Shown piece after piece: positions 34,908-43,066 of a DNA stretch of 64,000 bases. Origin of the DNA: Streptosporangium brasiliense (GTDB lineage: Bacteria > Actinomycetota > Actinomycetes > Streptosporangiales > Streptosporangiaceae); contig NZ_JAUSRB010000001.1 of assembly GCF_030811595.1 (NCBI RefSeq), forward strand, positions 1,736,001 through 1,800,000, in the 5' to 3' direction. The notes under the pieces were generated by a model that worked only from the letters and a program-made list of their open reading frames with translations, was not told where the DNA came from and searched no databases. The position numbers were made by a program, and so were the translations under genes. The first letter of the stretch is position 1, and every line of letters begins with the position of its first letter.

Positions 34908-34925
34908 ATAATGAACAGTCATTAT
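34908..34925. promoter_or_regulatory. TetR operator
   Basis: Perfect inverted repeat ATAATGA-ACAG-TCATTAT in an AT-rich patch 17 bases before the TetR start. Size and position fit a self-repressing TetR site. Confidence 0.7.
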
Positions 34926-34941
34926 CTAATTGGGGTGGGAC

Positions 34942-35550
34942 GTGGCGGGGAGACCTCGCACGATCAGGGAAGAGGACATCATGGCCGCGGTCGCGGCGGC
35001 CGTGGGGAGCGCCGGGCCGGCCCGGCTGACGCTGGCGGACGTGGCCAGGGCCGCCGGGGTGTCGACGGGGGCGCTCGTCCAGCGCTACGGCAGCAAGCGC
35101 GGCCTGCTGCTCGGGTTCGTCCGGTGGGAGCTGTCCCGGGATTCTTCCGTGCGGCCGATGCGCGCGGCGTTCGAGTCCGCCCCGGACCCCGTCGAGGGGC
35201 TGATCCGGGCGGTGGTGCGCAGCGTCGGCCATGAGGCGGAGCCGGCGGAGTTCGCCAACAACCTGGCCTTCCTCCACCTGGAGCTGGCCGACGAGGAGTT
35301 CCGCGCGCTCCTGGGCGAGCACATCCGCGGTGTCCGGGCCGAGCTGCACGGCTACCTGGAGGCCGCCGTGGCGAGCGGCCACCTGGCGGGCACCGCCGAT
35401 CTCGGCGCGCTCGCCGCGGCCGCCGACTCCATCCGCAACGGCACCCAGCTCGCCTGGGCGATGGACCGGTCGGGGCCGCTCGCCGAGGCGCTCCGCCGGG
35501 ACCTGCGGACCTTGCTCGACCCCTACCGCGTCATCAAGGAGGAACAGTGA
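34942..35550 (+). CDS. TetR-family regulator
   Basis: 202-aa protein. HTH at about residues 28-50 (TLADVARAAGVSTGALVQRYGSKRGLLLGF), helical ligand domain after it. I choose the GTG at 34942 (GGTGGGAC upstream); a TTG at 34930 is the alternative. The stop is fused to the GTG of the downstream SDR gene (GTGA), so the two proteins are co-translated, and repression through the upstream palindrome would control both. Confidence 0.9.
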   Translation: MAGRPRTIREEDIMAAVAAAVGSAGPARLTLADVARAAGVSTGALVQRYGSKRGLLLGFVRWELSRDSSVRPMRAAFESAPDPVEGLIRAVVRSVGHEAEPAEFANNLAFLHLELADEEFRALLGEHIRGVRAELHGYLEAAVASGHLAGTADLGALAAAADSIRNGTQLAWAMDRSGPLAEALRRDLRTLLDPYRVIKEEQ

Positions 35551-36443
35551 GTGGTGGACAGGTGGCCCTGGTGGCCGGAGCGACCCGGGGCGGCGGACGG
35601 GGGATCGCGGTCCAGCTCGGCGCCGCCGGCGCGACCGTCTACGTCACCGGCCGCACGACCGCGACCTCCCGGTCGCCGATGAACCGGCCCGAGACCATCG
35701 AGGAGACCGCGGAGCTGGTGACCGCGGCCGGCGGGCGCGGCATCGCCGTACAGGTCGACCACCTCGCGGAGGAGCAGGTGCGCGACCTGGTCGCCAGGAT
35801 CGGCGCCGAGCAGGACGGCCGCCTGGACGTCCTGGTCAACAACGTCTGGGGCGGCGACCCGCTGACCGTGTGGGACAGGCCCCTGTGGGAGCAGCCGCTC
35901 CAGGACGGCCTGCGGCTGCAGCGCCAGGCCGTGCACACCCACATCATCACCAGCTGGCACGCGCTGCCGCTGATGGTCGCCCGGGGCCGGGGTCTGGTCG
36001 TGGAGGTCACCGACGGGCTGGCCGACCACGGCTACCGGGGAACCTTCTTCTACGACCTGGTCAAGTCCAGCGTGATCCGGATCGCCCAGGCGCAGGCCGC
36101 CGACCTGAAGCCGCACGGCGTGACGGCACTCGCCCTCACCCCGGGCTTCCTCCGCTCGGAGGCGATGCTCGACCACTTCGGGGTGACCGAGGCCACCTGG
36201 CGCGACGGGGTCGCCAAGGACCCCTACTTCGCCATGTCGGAGACCCCCGCCTACCTGGGCCGCGCGGTCGCCGCCCTGGCCGCCGACCCCGACGTGCACC
36301 GCTGGAACGGCAGGTCGCTGGCCACCTGGGAGCTGGTCAAGGAGTACGGCTTCACCGACGCCGACGGCTCCCGCCCCGACTGGGGCCGCTACTTCGCCGA
36401 CTCCCGGCGCGGCACGGCGGGCGACCCGCAGGACTACCGGTAG
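35547..36443 (+). CDS. short-chain dehydrogenase/reductase
   Basis: 298-aa Rossmann-fold oxidoreductase. Coenzyme motif is the variant GATRGGGRGIAVQLG (residues 11-25), NNVWGG replaces the common NNAG, and the catalytic pair is in YDLVKSS (Tyr-x3-Lys). The GGG rather than GxG spacing and long C-terminus match SDR members annotated as oxidoreductases of unknown substrate. GGAGGAAC precedes the GTG start, which overlaps the TetR stop. Confidence 0.88.
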   Translation: MSGGQVALVAGATRGGGRGIAVQLGAAGATVYVTGRTTATSRSPMNRPETIEETAELVTAAGGRGIAVQVDHLAEEQVRDLVARIGAEQDGRLDVLVNNVWGGDPLTVWDRPLWEQPLQDGLRLQRQAVHTHIITSWHALPLMVARGRGLVVEVTDGLADHGYRGTFFYDLVKSSVIRIAQAQAADLKPHGVTALALTPGFLRSEAMLDHFGVTEATWRDGVAKDPYFAMSETPAYLGRAVAALAADPDVHRWNGRSLATWELVKEYGFTDADGSRPDWGRYFADSRRGTAGDPQDYR

Positions 36444-36644
36444 TCACGCGTGCCGCCGGCGCGGAGCGCCGAGCAGGTCTGGGACCTCGTCCGGCGGGGA
36501 CTCCCCACCCTCCCGGCCTGACCGCGCACGGGCCGGTGAGGCCGTCACGCAGGCCGCCCGGTACGGCGGAATGTCATGGCCCTGCGGAGAGCGGGCATCG
36601 CCATAGGCGATCACTACCGATGCCCTGTCGGCTACCGTGGACCA

Positions 36645-37577
36645 ATGATCAGAAAGGTCTCGTTGCCGGACGGCTGGGAGCCGAAGGTCCGCGACGCGCT
36701 CAGCGGTGTGCTGCCCGAGGTGGGGAACGCCTCGCTCCGGCCTCTCGGGGCCGGGCTGGACAACGTGACGCTGCTCCTGGACGGGCAGATCGTCCTGCGG
36801 CTGCCGAAGAACGCCGACGGGGCCGAGAGCGTCGAGCGGGAGGCCCGGCTGCTCCCCGAGCTCGCGCTCGACCTGGCCATTCCCCGGTTCCTGTTCACCG
36901 CGCCCAACCCGCTCGGGCCCGGCTCCTTCTGCGGATACCGCCTGGTCCCCGGCGAGGTGCTCGCCCCGGAGCAGTGGCACGCGCGCGGGCTGGTCGACCG
37001 TCCGGGTCCGGTGGGGCAGGTCGCCGCGGCGCTCGACGCCGTCCACGCCTTCCCGGTGGAGACGGCCGAGGACCTCGGCGTGCCGGTGTGGGACCTGCGG
37101 GAGGACTTCGCCGACGACCTGGACCCGATCCGCCAGGAGGTGCTGCCCCGGCTGGAGACGATGGAGGGCCGGGCGCTGCTCGTGGCCTGGGAGGGCTACC
37201 TGGAGGACGACGCCAACTTCGCCTACCGGCCCACGCTGACCCACGGCGACATGAGCCTGGACCACCTGCTGGTCACCGGGGAGGAGATCACCGGGCTCAT
37301 CGACTTCGGCGACACCGCGATCGCCGACCCCGACTACGACCTGTCCTACCTGTGGGCCGAGGCTGGACCGGAGTTCGTCTGCCGGGTGCAGGCCCACCGG
37401 GACCTGCCGTACAGCCGGCGGCTGGTGGGCAAGCTCGACTTCTGGGCGCTGGCCGAGCCAGCGCTGGACGTCGTGCACGGCCTGGAGATCGACGAGCCCG
37501 AGCTGGTCGACGAGGCGCTGGGCACGCTCCGCGCCCGGCTCGACGGCGGAACCCGATGGGGCCCCGGCGGCGAGTAG
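36645..37577 (+). CDS. aminoglycoside-phosphotransferase-like kinase
   Basis: 310-aa APH/MPH-fold protein. Nucleotide loop LGAGLDNVTLLLDGQIVLRLPK, catalytic loop LTHGDMSLDHLLV (HGD with Asp, and His instead of Asn as in macrolide kinases) and the DFG-like IDFGDTAIADPDYDLSYL are intact. It could phosphorylate an antibiotic or another hydroxylated metabolite; sequence does not decide. A TACCGT -10-like box ends six bases before the ATG at 36645, and no ribosome site is present, so a leaderless message is likely. Confidence 0.88.
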   Translation: MIRKVSLPDGWEPKVRDALSGVLPEVGNASLRPLGAGLDNVTLLLDGQIVLRLPKNADGAESVEREARLLPELALDLAIPRFLFTAPNPLGPGSFCGYRLVPGEVLAPEQWHARGLVDRPGPVGQVAAALDAVHAFPVETAEDLGVPVWDLREDFADDLDPIRQEVLPRLETMEGRALLVAWEGYLEDDANFAYRPTLTHGDMSLDHLLVTGEEITGLIDFGDTAIADPDYDLSYLWAEAGPEFVCRVQAHRDLPYSRRLVGKLDFWALAEPALDVVHGLEIDEPELVDEALGTLRARLDGGTRWGPGGE

Positions 37578-37692
37578 GTGAGAGGCGGTACGGCGGGCGG
37601 CGAGCCGTCGGCGTTCCGGCGAGCGCCGGGAGCGGCGCCCGGCCGGATCCGATCCATGCGCAGGGTGCTTGATCCGTCACTCCAGGTGTTTG

Positions 37693-37729
37693 TACTCTAA
37701 GTAACTGGAGAGATACTTTACGTAAGTAT
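37693..37729. promoter_or_regulatory. paired TACT...AGTA palindromes
   Basis: TACT-CTA-AGTA (37693-37703) and ATACTT-TACGT-AAGTAT (37713-37729, containing TTACGTAA) lie in tandem in an AT-rich patch about 60 bases before the glycerophosphodiesterase frame. The repetition suggests two half-occupied sites of one regulator. Confidence 0.5.
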
Positions 37730-37786
37730 TGCGGATCGAGGGTCGGAGCCCGGCCGTCCGGTGGCTCCGGACCCGGTGGGTGCGAC

Positions 37787-38746
37787 GTGGATCGAAGGGG
37801 ATGCCATGCTCGGAAAGCGGATCGCGGCCCTGTCAGACCTCGGGTGAGCGGCGTGCGGGGACCGGAGACCGGCCGTCGGGGATGGGTCCGAATACGCGGA
37901 TCGCGCAGCGGCGGGGCGGCGCGGATCCCGGCGCGGTGGAGGCGGCGGAGGGCGGGTGCGGGGGCGGCCGCGAAGGTCCTGCTGGTGTCGGTTCTGGCGC
38001 TGGGCGGGGCGCAGGCGGCGCACGGCCACGCCCGGCCGGGCGCGTCGGTGTGCTCGGTGCCCGGTCTGGTCTCCCACCGCGGCTACTGGGACGGGACCGT
38101 GGAGAACACGCTCGGGGCCTTCGAGCAGGCGCTCGACGAGGGCTCGCCGAGCATCGAGCTCGACGTGCGGTTCACCAGGGACCATCATCCGGTGCTGATG
38201 CACGACGACCTGGTCGACCGGACCACCACGGGCACGGGCCGGGTCGCCGACATGACGCTGGCGCAGTTCCGCGAGCTCCGCACCGCCGACGGCCAGCGCC
38301 CGCCGACGCTGTCGGAGACCCTGGAGCTGCTCCGGGGAGGCGTCGAGGAGCTGCTGGTCGAGCTCAAGGAGGTCCCCGACGCCCGGGACCTGCGCTCGCT
38401 GCAGGGCGCCTACCGTCGCTCCGACGCCTACGGATGGGCGAGCCTGATGTCGTTCTCCACGGCGGCCATGGAGGCGGTCAAGTCCGTGCCCGCCCGCAAG
38501 GGCCTGCTGTCGAACACCGCGCCGCGGCTCTCGCTCGCCCGGAAGTTCTCCTATGTCGGGGTCAGGCACGACAGCCTCACCTCCGCGCTGGCCCGCGAAT
38601 ACCTGAAGTACGGCGTGGCCGTCTACGCCTGGACGCCCAACGACGAGGATGCGTGGCGGCGCCTGGCGGACTACGGAGTCGACCGCGTCATCACCGACGA
38701 GACGCCCGCCTACCTGGAGTGGGCCCACGAGACCTGCCTGCCGTGA
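37787..38746 (+). CDS. exported glycerophosphodiester phosphodiesterase
   Basis: GDPD-fold enzyme that hydrolyses glycerophosphodiesters to glycerol-3-phosphate and an alcohol. Catalytic segments: SHRGYWDGTVENTLGAF, IELDVRFTRDHHPVLMHDD and the C-terminal VYAWTPNDEDAWRRL. A basic stretch and hydrophobic core (KVLLVSVLALGGAQAAHGHA, about residues 63-82) form a signal peptide, so it is secreted. The start is uncertain: GTG at 37787 gives an over-long basic leader, and GTGs at 37844 or 37853 are possible. Confidence 0.85.
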   Translation: MDRRGCHARKADRGPVRPRVSGVRGPETGRRGWVRIRGSRSGGAARIPARWRRRRAGAGAAAKVLLVSVLALGGAQAAHGHARPGASVCSVPGLVSHRGYWDGTVENTLGAFEQALDEGSPSIELDVRFTRDHHPVLMHDDLVDRTTTGTGRVADMTLAQFRELRTADGQRPPTLSETLELLRGGVEELLVELKEVPDARDLRSLQGAYRRSDAYGWASLMSFSTAAMEAVKSVPARKGLLSNTAPRLSLARKFSYVGVRHDSLTSALAREYLKYGVAVYAWTPNDEDAWRRLADYGVDRVITDETPAYLEWAHETCLP

Positions 38747-38747
38747 C

Positions 38748-38942
38748 GTGCCCCATGGGGGCACGCGCGAGGGCCCGGCGATCGACGCCCGATCCGGCCG
38801 GCTCTTCACCGAGAACGTGCGCGAGCACCTGGAGCAGGGGGTCCTGGTCTCCCGCGGCGAACAGGGATCGGGCGCCGAACAGGCCGTCAAGGAACTCGCC
38901 GGAAGCCTGGAGAAGGCCCGGATCGCCCAGCTCGACGGGTAG
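38748..38942 (+). CDS. small hypothetical protein or gene fragment
   Basis: 64-codon frame starting at a GTG one base after the GDPD stop, with strongly coding codon use (GC-rich third positions throughout). The product ends RLFTENVREHLEQGVLVS and AVKELAGSLEKARIAQLDG, a helical and soluble pattern that I do not recognise. It is either a real small gene coupled to GDPD or the tail of a lost gene. Confidence 0.4.
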   Translation: MPHGGTREGPAIDARSGRLFTENVREHLEQGVLVSRGEQGSGAEQAVKELAGSLEKARIAQLDG

Positions 38943-39104
38943 GCACGCTCCACCGCGTGCCGGAGATCTCCGCCCCGGACGGTCCGGTGTGGAGCGGCTC
39001 CCGTCGCGGCGTCCCGGCCGCGCTCCGGGCTTCGGAGACATGGGGGCCCGGAGCGCGGCCCGCGGCGGATGCGGATCAGTACGGCGGGCCGGCGCGGTGA
39101 CGGG

Positions 39105-40328
39105 TCAGGACAGGAGGCTCTCTCCTATCCAGCCGTCGGCGGAGCAGCCCGGTGGGATGGCGAAGACGGCCGAGCCGATGGGGGTCGTCCACTCGTTGAG
39201 CAGGTCGGCCTCGGCCAGGCGCTTCTGGACGGGGAGGAACTGCCGGTTGATGTCGGCCTGGTAGGAGGCGAACAGCAGTCCGGAGTCGGCGTGTCCCTCG
39301 GGGGTGAGGCCCGCGTCGTAGTTGTAGACCCGGCGCAGGATCCGCATGCCGGGGTCGGTGACGTGGGCGCGGCGGATGTGGGCGTACTCGGAGATGACGG
39401 GGAAGCCGAGGGCGTTGAGCCGGGCGAAGTCCGGCTCGTCGCGCTCGGCGCGCCCGGTGAGCGGGGCGCCGGTGTCCAGGCGGCGGCCGATGGTGAACTC
39501 CTTGGCCACCCGGTCGGCGGCGTCCCAGGTCTCCAGCTCCATGCGGATGCGCCGCAGCACCAGTGTGGTGCCGCCGCGCAGCCACTCGGGGCCCTGGCTG
39601 ACCCACACGGCCCGGTCGAAGTCGGGCGTGCCCGGCTGGGGGTTGACGGTCCCGTCGAGCTGGCCCATGAGGTTGCGCTGGGTCGTGCCGGGGGCCAGGG
39701 TCTGCGGGCCGCGCCGGAAGCCCCGCTGGGTCCAGCGCACCCGGGCGAAGGAACGGGCGTCCTTGACCGTCATGCGCAGGGCGTGGGCGAGGGTGACCGG
39801 GTCGTCGGCGCAGATCTGCAGCAGCAGGTCCGCGCCGGTCCACCGCTTGTCCAGCTTGTCGATCACGAACTCCGGCAGGGGCGCCACCGACTCCGGCCGC
39901 CGCTCCTCCACTCCGGCCGCGGTGAACAGGCCGGGGCCGAAGCCGAAGGTGACGGTCAGCCGGGAGGGGGCGGAGGCCAGCTCCGGCTCGGTGTCGGCCA
40001 GGGCGGGCCGGCCCTGGGTCAGGCGGCGGGCGTCGTCGGTGAGCAGGTGCATCATCCGCACGACGGCCTCGCGGCCGGTGCCGGGCAGCAGGTCCAGGCC
40101 GACGAACGCGGCGTGGGCCTGGGGGGCGGTGGCGATCCCGGCCTGGTGGGCGCCGTGGAAGGACTCCACCGCCGAGCCGATGACGGCCGGGGCCGCCTGC
40201 GGGAGGGCCGCCGCGGCGGCCCGGCCGGGGGAGACGGCCTGCTCGGGGGCGCACGCCGCGAGGGCGCCGGCCGCTGCGGCGGCGCCCCCGGCGAGCAGGC
40301 CCCTGCGAGTCAACTGGGGGTCTCGCAT
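39105..40328 (-). CDS. Tat-exported DyP-type heme peroxidase
   Basis: 407-aa dye-decolourising peroxidase. Tat signal LTRRGLLAGGAAAAAGALAAC at residues 6-26, ending in a lipobox-like LAAC. The DyP motif GxxDG is GQLDG followed by TVNP, and the proximal heme His lies in EYAHIRRAH. It is folded with heme in the cytoplasm and exported. Upstream on the same strand is a PCu(A)C copper chaperone; in Streptomyces lividans a comparable pair (DtpA and ECuC) serves extracytoplasmic copper-protein maturation. Confidence 0.92.
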   Translation of the reverse strand: MRDPQLTRRGLLAGGAAAAAGALAACAPEQAVSPGRAAAAALPQAAPAVIGSAVESFHGAHQAGIATAPQAHAAFVGLDLLPGTGREAVVRMMHLLTDDARRLTQGRPALADTEPELASAPSRLTVTFGFGPGLFTAAGVEERRPESVAPLPEFVIDKLDKRWTGADLLLQICADDPVTLAHALRMTVKDARSFARVRWTQRGFRRGPQTLAPGTTQRNLMGQLDGTVNPQPGTPDFDRAVWVSQGPEWLRGGTTLVLRRIRMELETWDAADRVAKEFTIGRRLDTGAPLTGRAERDEPDFARLNALGFPVISEYAHIRRAHVTDPGMRILRRVYNYDAGLTPEGHADSGLLFASYQADINRQFLPVQKRLAEADLLNEWTTPIGSAVFAIPPGCSADGWIGESLLS

Positions 40329-40356
40329 GATCCTGTGTCCGTTTGCTCTGCGTCCG

Positions 40357-40926
40357 TCAGCCGTGGTCCTTGCCCATGTCCATGTCGGGCTGGTAGTCCT
40401 CCTTGCCGCCGGCGAAGTCCTTGCCGACCGCGGTGAACTTCAGGGTCTCGCCGCCCTTGAGGGTGAGGGTGAAGGGGATCTGCGCGCCGGGCTTCACCTC
40501 TTCGGTGACGCCCATCAGCATGATGTGGTCACCGCCCGGCTGGAGCTGGTGCGTGCCCCGCGCGGGGATCACGAACCCGCCCTCCTTGGGCCGCATGACC
40601 ATCTTTCCCTTGGAGTCGACCACCTCGTGCAGCTCGACCTTCGGCGACAGCGGCGAGGTCACGGAGACGACGGTCACCTCGGCGTCGGTGTTGTTGACGA
40701 GGGTGCCGAAGGCGGCGCTCATCCCCTTCTTGGCGGTCTTCACCCACGGGTCGGTGATCGCCAGGGGCGGGGCGGCCTCGGCGGCGGCGCCGGTGGCGGC
40801 CGGGCTCGCGGCGGGCGCGGCCGCCCGCTCGGCGGGCTGCCCGGTGGACTGGGCGCCGCAGGCGCTCACCGACGCGGCGGCGAGAGCGGCGAGGAGGCCG
40901 GCGGAGAGAACACGACGAACGATCAT
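40357..40926 (-). CDS. PCu(A)C periplasmic copper chaperone lipoprotein
   Basis: 189-aa exported copper chaperone. Signal peptide with lipobox VSAC (Cys23), an Ala/Pro linker (about residues 24-52), then the PCu(A)C domain. Copper ligands are visible in VELHEVV, MVMRPKEGG, and HQLQPGGDHIMLMG, matching the family H-M-x-H-x-M pattern. A Met/His tail (DMDMGKDHG) may add Cu(I) sites. It lies 28 bases upstream of the DyP gene in the same operon and is expected to deliver copper to an extracellular oxidase. Confidence 0.92.
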   Translation of the reverse strand: MIVRRVLSAGLLAALAAASVSACGAQSTGQPAERAAAPAASPAATGAAAEAAPPLAITDPWVKTAKKGMSAAFGTLVNNTDAEVTVVSVTSPLSPKVELHEVVDSKGKMVMRPKEGGFVIPARGTHQLQPGGDHIMLMGVTEEVKPGAQIPFTLTLKGGETLKFTAVGKDFAGGKEDYQPDMDMGKDHG

Positions 40927-41079
40927 GAGAAAGCCTTTCGACGTACGGCGCCGCGGCCGGAGCGGTGCTCGACATGCCGCCTGGAGGCGCCGGAAAGGTG
41001 GACAGGTCAGGTGGAGCGCCCGGCGCCGCGTGGTCCGGCCCGGGTCGTCAGGTCGCAGGGCCCGTCAGGCCGTCGAGGA

Positions 41080-41375
41080 CGAGGTCGTCAGAGGTCACCG
41101 AGGACGGGGCCGCCGGTGGACGGGATCGCCGAGAACGAGGCCGCCGGATGACGGGATCGCCGAGGACCAGGCCGCCGGGATGCGAGGACCCGCCGGTGGA
41201 CGGGGCCGCCGGTGGACCGGACCGCCGGTCGGCAGGCCGCCGTCGGACGGGCTCCCCGGTGGGCGAGCCGCCGGTGGCCGGGACCGTCGCCGGACAGGGC
41301 GCCGTCGGACAGGCCGTCGCCGGACAGGGCGTCGGTGGACGTCGTCGGGGACGGAGGCGAGATCGCCGGAAGGAC
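41080..41375. repeat. decayed GC-rich tandem repeat tract
   Basis: About 300 bases between the copper chaperone and the next gene are made of imperfect copies of GCCGCCGGTGGACGGG and its variants (GTCGCCGGACAGGGC occurs in close succession near 41285-41330). All frames give Arg/Pro/Gly-rich sequence without domain features, so I consider it non-coding. It fills most of a 456-base gap; I see no gene in the rest (40927-41079). Confidence 0.7.
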
Positions 41376-41382
41376 GAGCTCG

Positions 41383-41982
41383 TCAGAGCATGACGGGGTG
41401 CGGTGCGGGAGGGCCGCGCCGGCTCACCACGTGACGGAGCAGGGCCGGGCGGAGAACGGCGGGTCCGTCCGGGGTGACGGTCACCACGGGTGGCGCGAAG
41501 GAGAAGGGGCCGCCGCCGAGGACCGGGCCGAGCCGGGCGCCGAGCCGGCGCAGCAGGCCCCAGAGCAGGGCCTCGCCGCGGGCCAGCCACAGCGCGGTCA
41601 GCCCCACCGCCCAGCCGTGCGTGACCAGCATGGCGAGCCCGGGCAGCAGCCCCGAGTGCGGGTGGGTGATGAGCGTGGTGAGCTCGGGCAGCAGTCCGGG
41701 CCGCGGGTGCGCGGAGGCCGCGTGGCAGGCCGCCGGGTCCGTCGCGGCGAACAGCAGGTGGAGCGCCGCCTGCGTGCTGCCCAGGAGGGGCAGGATCACC
41801 CCCACGCCGCGCTCGCGCCCGGTCAGCGGGAGTGCGGCCGCCGCCGCCAGCACCAGCCCGCCCGCCGCGCTCCACGCCGGCACCGTGCCGCCGGCGAGCA
41901 CGTGCGCGACCGCGCCCAGCCCGAGGGACACCACGGCGAAGGCCGTGGTGCGGGTCAGGCGGAAGATCGTGGTCGCGGGCAT
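41383..41982 (-). CDS. His-rich four-helix membrane protein
   Basis: 199-aa integral membrane protein of unrecognised family. Four hydrophobic segments (about residues 12-32, 37-55, 63-82, 115-140). The second extracytoplasmic loop is rich in possible metal ligands (TDPAACHAASAHP, THPHSG, plus THGWAV in the last helix). Position upstream of the copper chaperone and DyP genes on the same strand makes a role in copper handling plausible but unproven. Start is the ATG at 41982. Confidence 0.75.
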   Translation of the reverse strand: MPATTIFRLTRTTAFAVVSLGLGAVAHVLAGGTVPAWSAAGGLVLAAAAALPLTGRERGVGVILPLLGSTQAALHLLFAATDPAACHAASAHPRPGLLPELTTLITHPHSGLLPGLAMLVTHGWAVGLTALWLARGEALLWGLLRRLGARLGPVLGGGPFSFAPPVVTVTPDGPAVLRPALLRHVVSRRGPPAPHPVML

Positions 41983-42065
41983 GATTCGGCAATCATCACA
42001 CACCACCGGGTCGCCCCCGCCTCAGCCCTGCCGTGTCCCGGAGACGCGAACGGATTCACGCGCTG

Positions 42066-42095
42066 CGCTGTCAGCGGAAAGCGCTGACAGCGAAC
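42066..42095. promoter_or_regulatory. twin ClgR-like boxes before clpP
   Basis: Two copies of the 11-bp palindrome CGCTG-W-CAGCG (42066-42076 and 42082-42092), 16 bp centre to centre, which together form a perfect 11-bp inverted repeat with a 5-base spacer. The second is followed by AAC. CGCYNANRGCG is, as I recall it, the core of the Corynebacterium ClgR operator that activates clp genes, and both copies match (the first on the minus strand). Confidence 0.65.
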
Positions 42096-42178
42096 GGGCC
42101 GAAATCAGGGTGTCGCCCCGCGTTATGGTCGCAGGGATTCACCATTCGTAAATTATGGATTCGGGGCAGGTGAAAGAG

Positions 42179-42760
42179 ATGACCAGTCCGCAGCCCGTGT
42201 TCGAGGACCCGCTGTACCAGCGGCTGCTGCGCAAGAGGATCGTGGTGCTCGGCAGCGAGGTGAACGACGAGGTGGCCAACCGGATCTGCGGGGAGCTGCT
42301 GCTGCTCTCCGCCGACGACGACGAGCGTGACATCTGGCTTTACATCAACTCGCCCGGTGGCTCGATCTCGGCCGGGATGGCGATCTACGACGTGATGCAG
42401 TACATCCCGAACGACGTCGCCACCGTCGGTATGGGCATGGCGGCCTCGATGGGGCAGTTCCTGCTCTGCGCGGGCACGCCCGGCAAGCGGTACGCGCTGC
42501 CGCACGCCAGGGTCATGATGCACCAGCCGTCCGGCGGCATCGGCGGCACGGCCAGTGACATCGTCATCCAGGCCGAGCAGATGCTCTACACCAAGAAGGT
42601 GATGAGCGAGCGGATCTCCTTCCACACCGGCCAGCCGTTGGAGCAGATCGAGGAAGACTGGGACCGCGACCGCTGGTTCACCGCCATCGAGGCCAAGGAC
42701 TACGGACTGGTCGACGAGGTCATCCGCAGCACCAGTGTGGTCGGGGCGGAGAATTCATAA
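42179..42760 (+). CDS. clpP: stand-alone ClpP protease subunit
   Basis: 193-aa serine peptidase subunit with the complete triad: Ser90 in MAASMGQ, His115 in MMHQPSGG and Asp164 in WDRDRW, at the spacing of E. coli ClpP. Oxyanion INSPGGSI is intact. It lacks a paired second clpP gene or neighbouring Clp ATPase, so it must form a ring with itself or a distant paralogue and use an unlinked unfoldase. I prefer the ATG at 42179 (AGGTGAAAG upstream) over one eight codons earlier. ClgR-like boxes lie about 90 bases upstream. Confidence 0.93.
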   Translation: MTSPQPVFEDPLYQRLLRKRIVVLGSEVNDEVANRICGELLLLSADDDERDIWLYINSPGGSISAGMAIYDVMQYIPNDVATVGMGMAASMGQFLLCAGTPGKRYALPHARVMMHQPSGGIGGTASDIVIQAEQMLYTKKVMSERISFHTGQPLEQIEEDWDRDRWFTAIEAKDYGLVDEVIRSTSVVGAENS

Positions 42761-42761
42761 T

Positions 42762-42781
42762 TCACCTTATAGGTGATTTTT
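42762..42781 (+). terminator. rho-independent terminator of clpP
   Basis: TCACCT-TAT-AGGTGA followed by TTTTT, starting two bases after the clpP stop. A classic intrinsic terminator, unusual in such GC-rich DNA. The remaining gap up to 43066 holds no gene that I can support. Confidence 0.8.
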
Positions 42782-43066
42782 CTCTCAATTCAGGCGTGCA
42801 TCGAGAATTGCGCCGAGTTTCTCCGGGGAGTCCTAGCGGGCTCCCCGCGTAACCGGCGGCAGGCCCTGCCGAGAGTGTGACGGGCCGTCTCCTCCGGGAG
42901 CGGCACGTCACGCCGGGCGGCGTCGGCCTCCCGCCCCGCGGCGGAGGACGCCCGCGCGGCTCGCGTCCGGAAATACGCCCTCTGACGGCGCCGTGATCTC
43001 GCGGGCCGCCTCGGCGAGCTCGCGGCCCTGCCGGTGCGGCAGGCGCCCCCTCGGGGAGCCGCCCGC

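Noticed and set aside
41048-41434. Coding sequence within the GC-rich repeat tract
   Set aside because: Frames are open on both strands only because of composition; products are Arg/Pro/Gly low-complexity without homology features.
42784-43066. Possible gene remnant between clpP and the DUF2470 gene
   Set aside because: A short minus-strand frame has plausible codon use but no start, ribosome site or recognisable domain.
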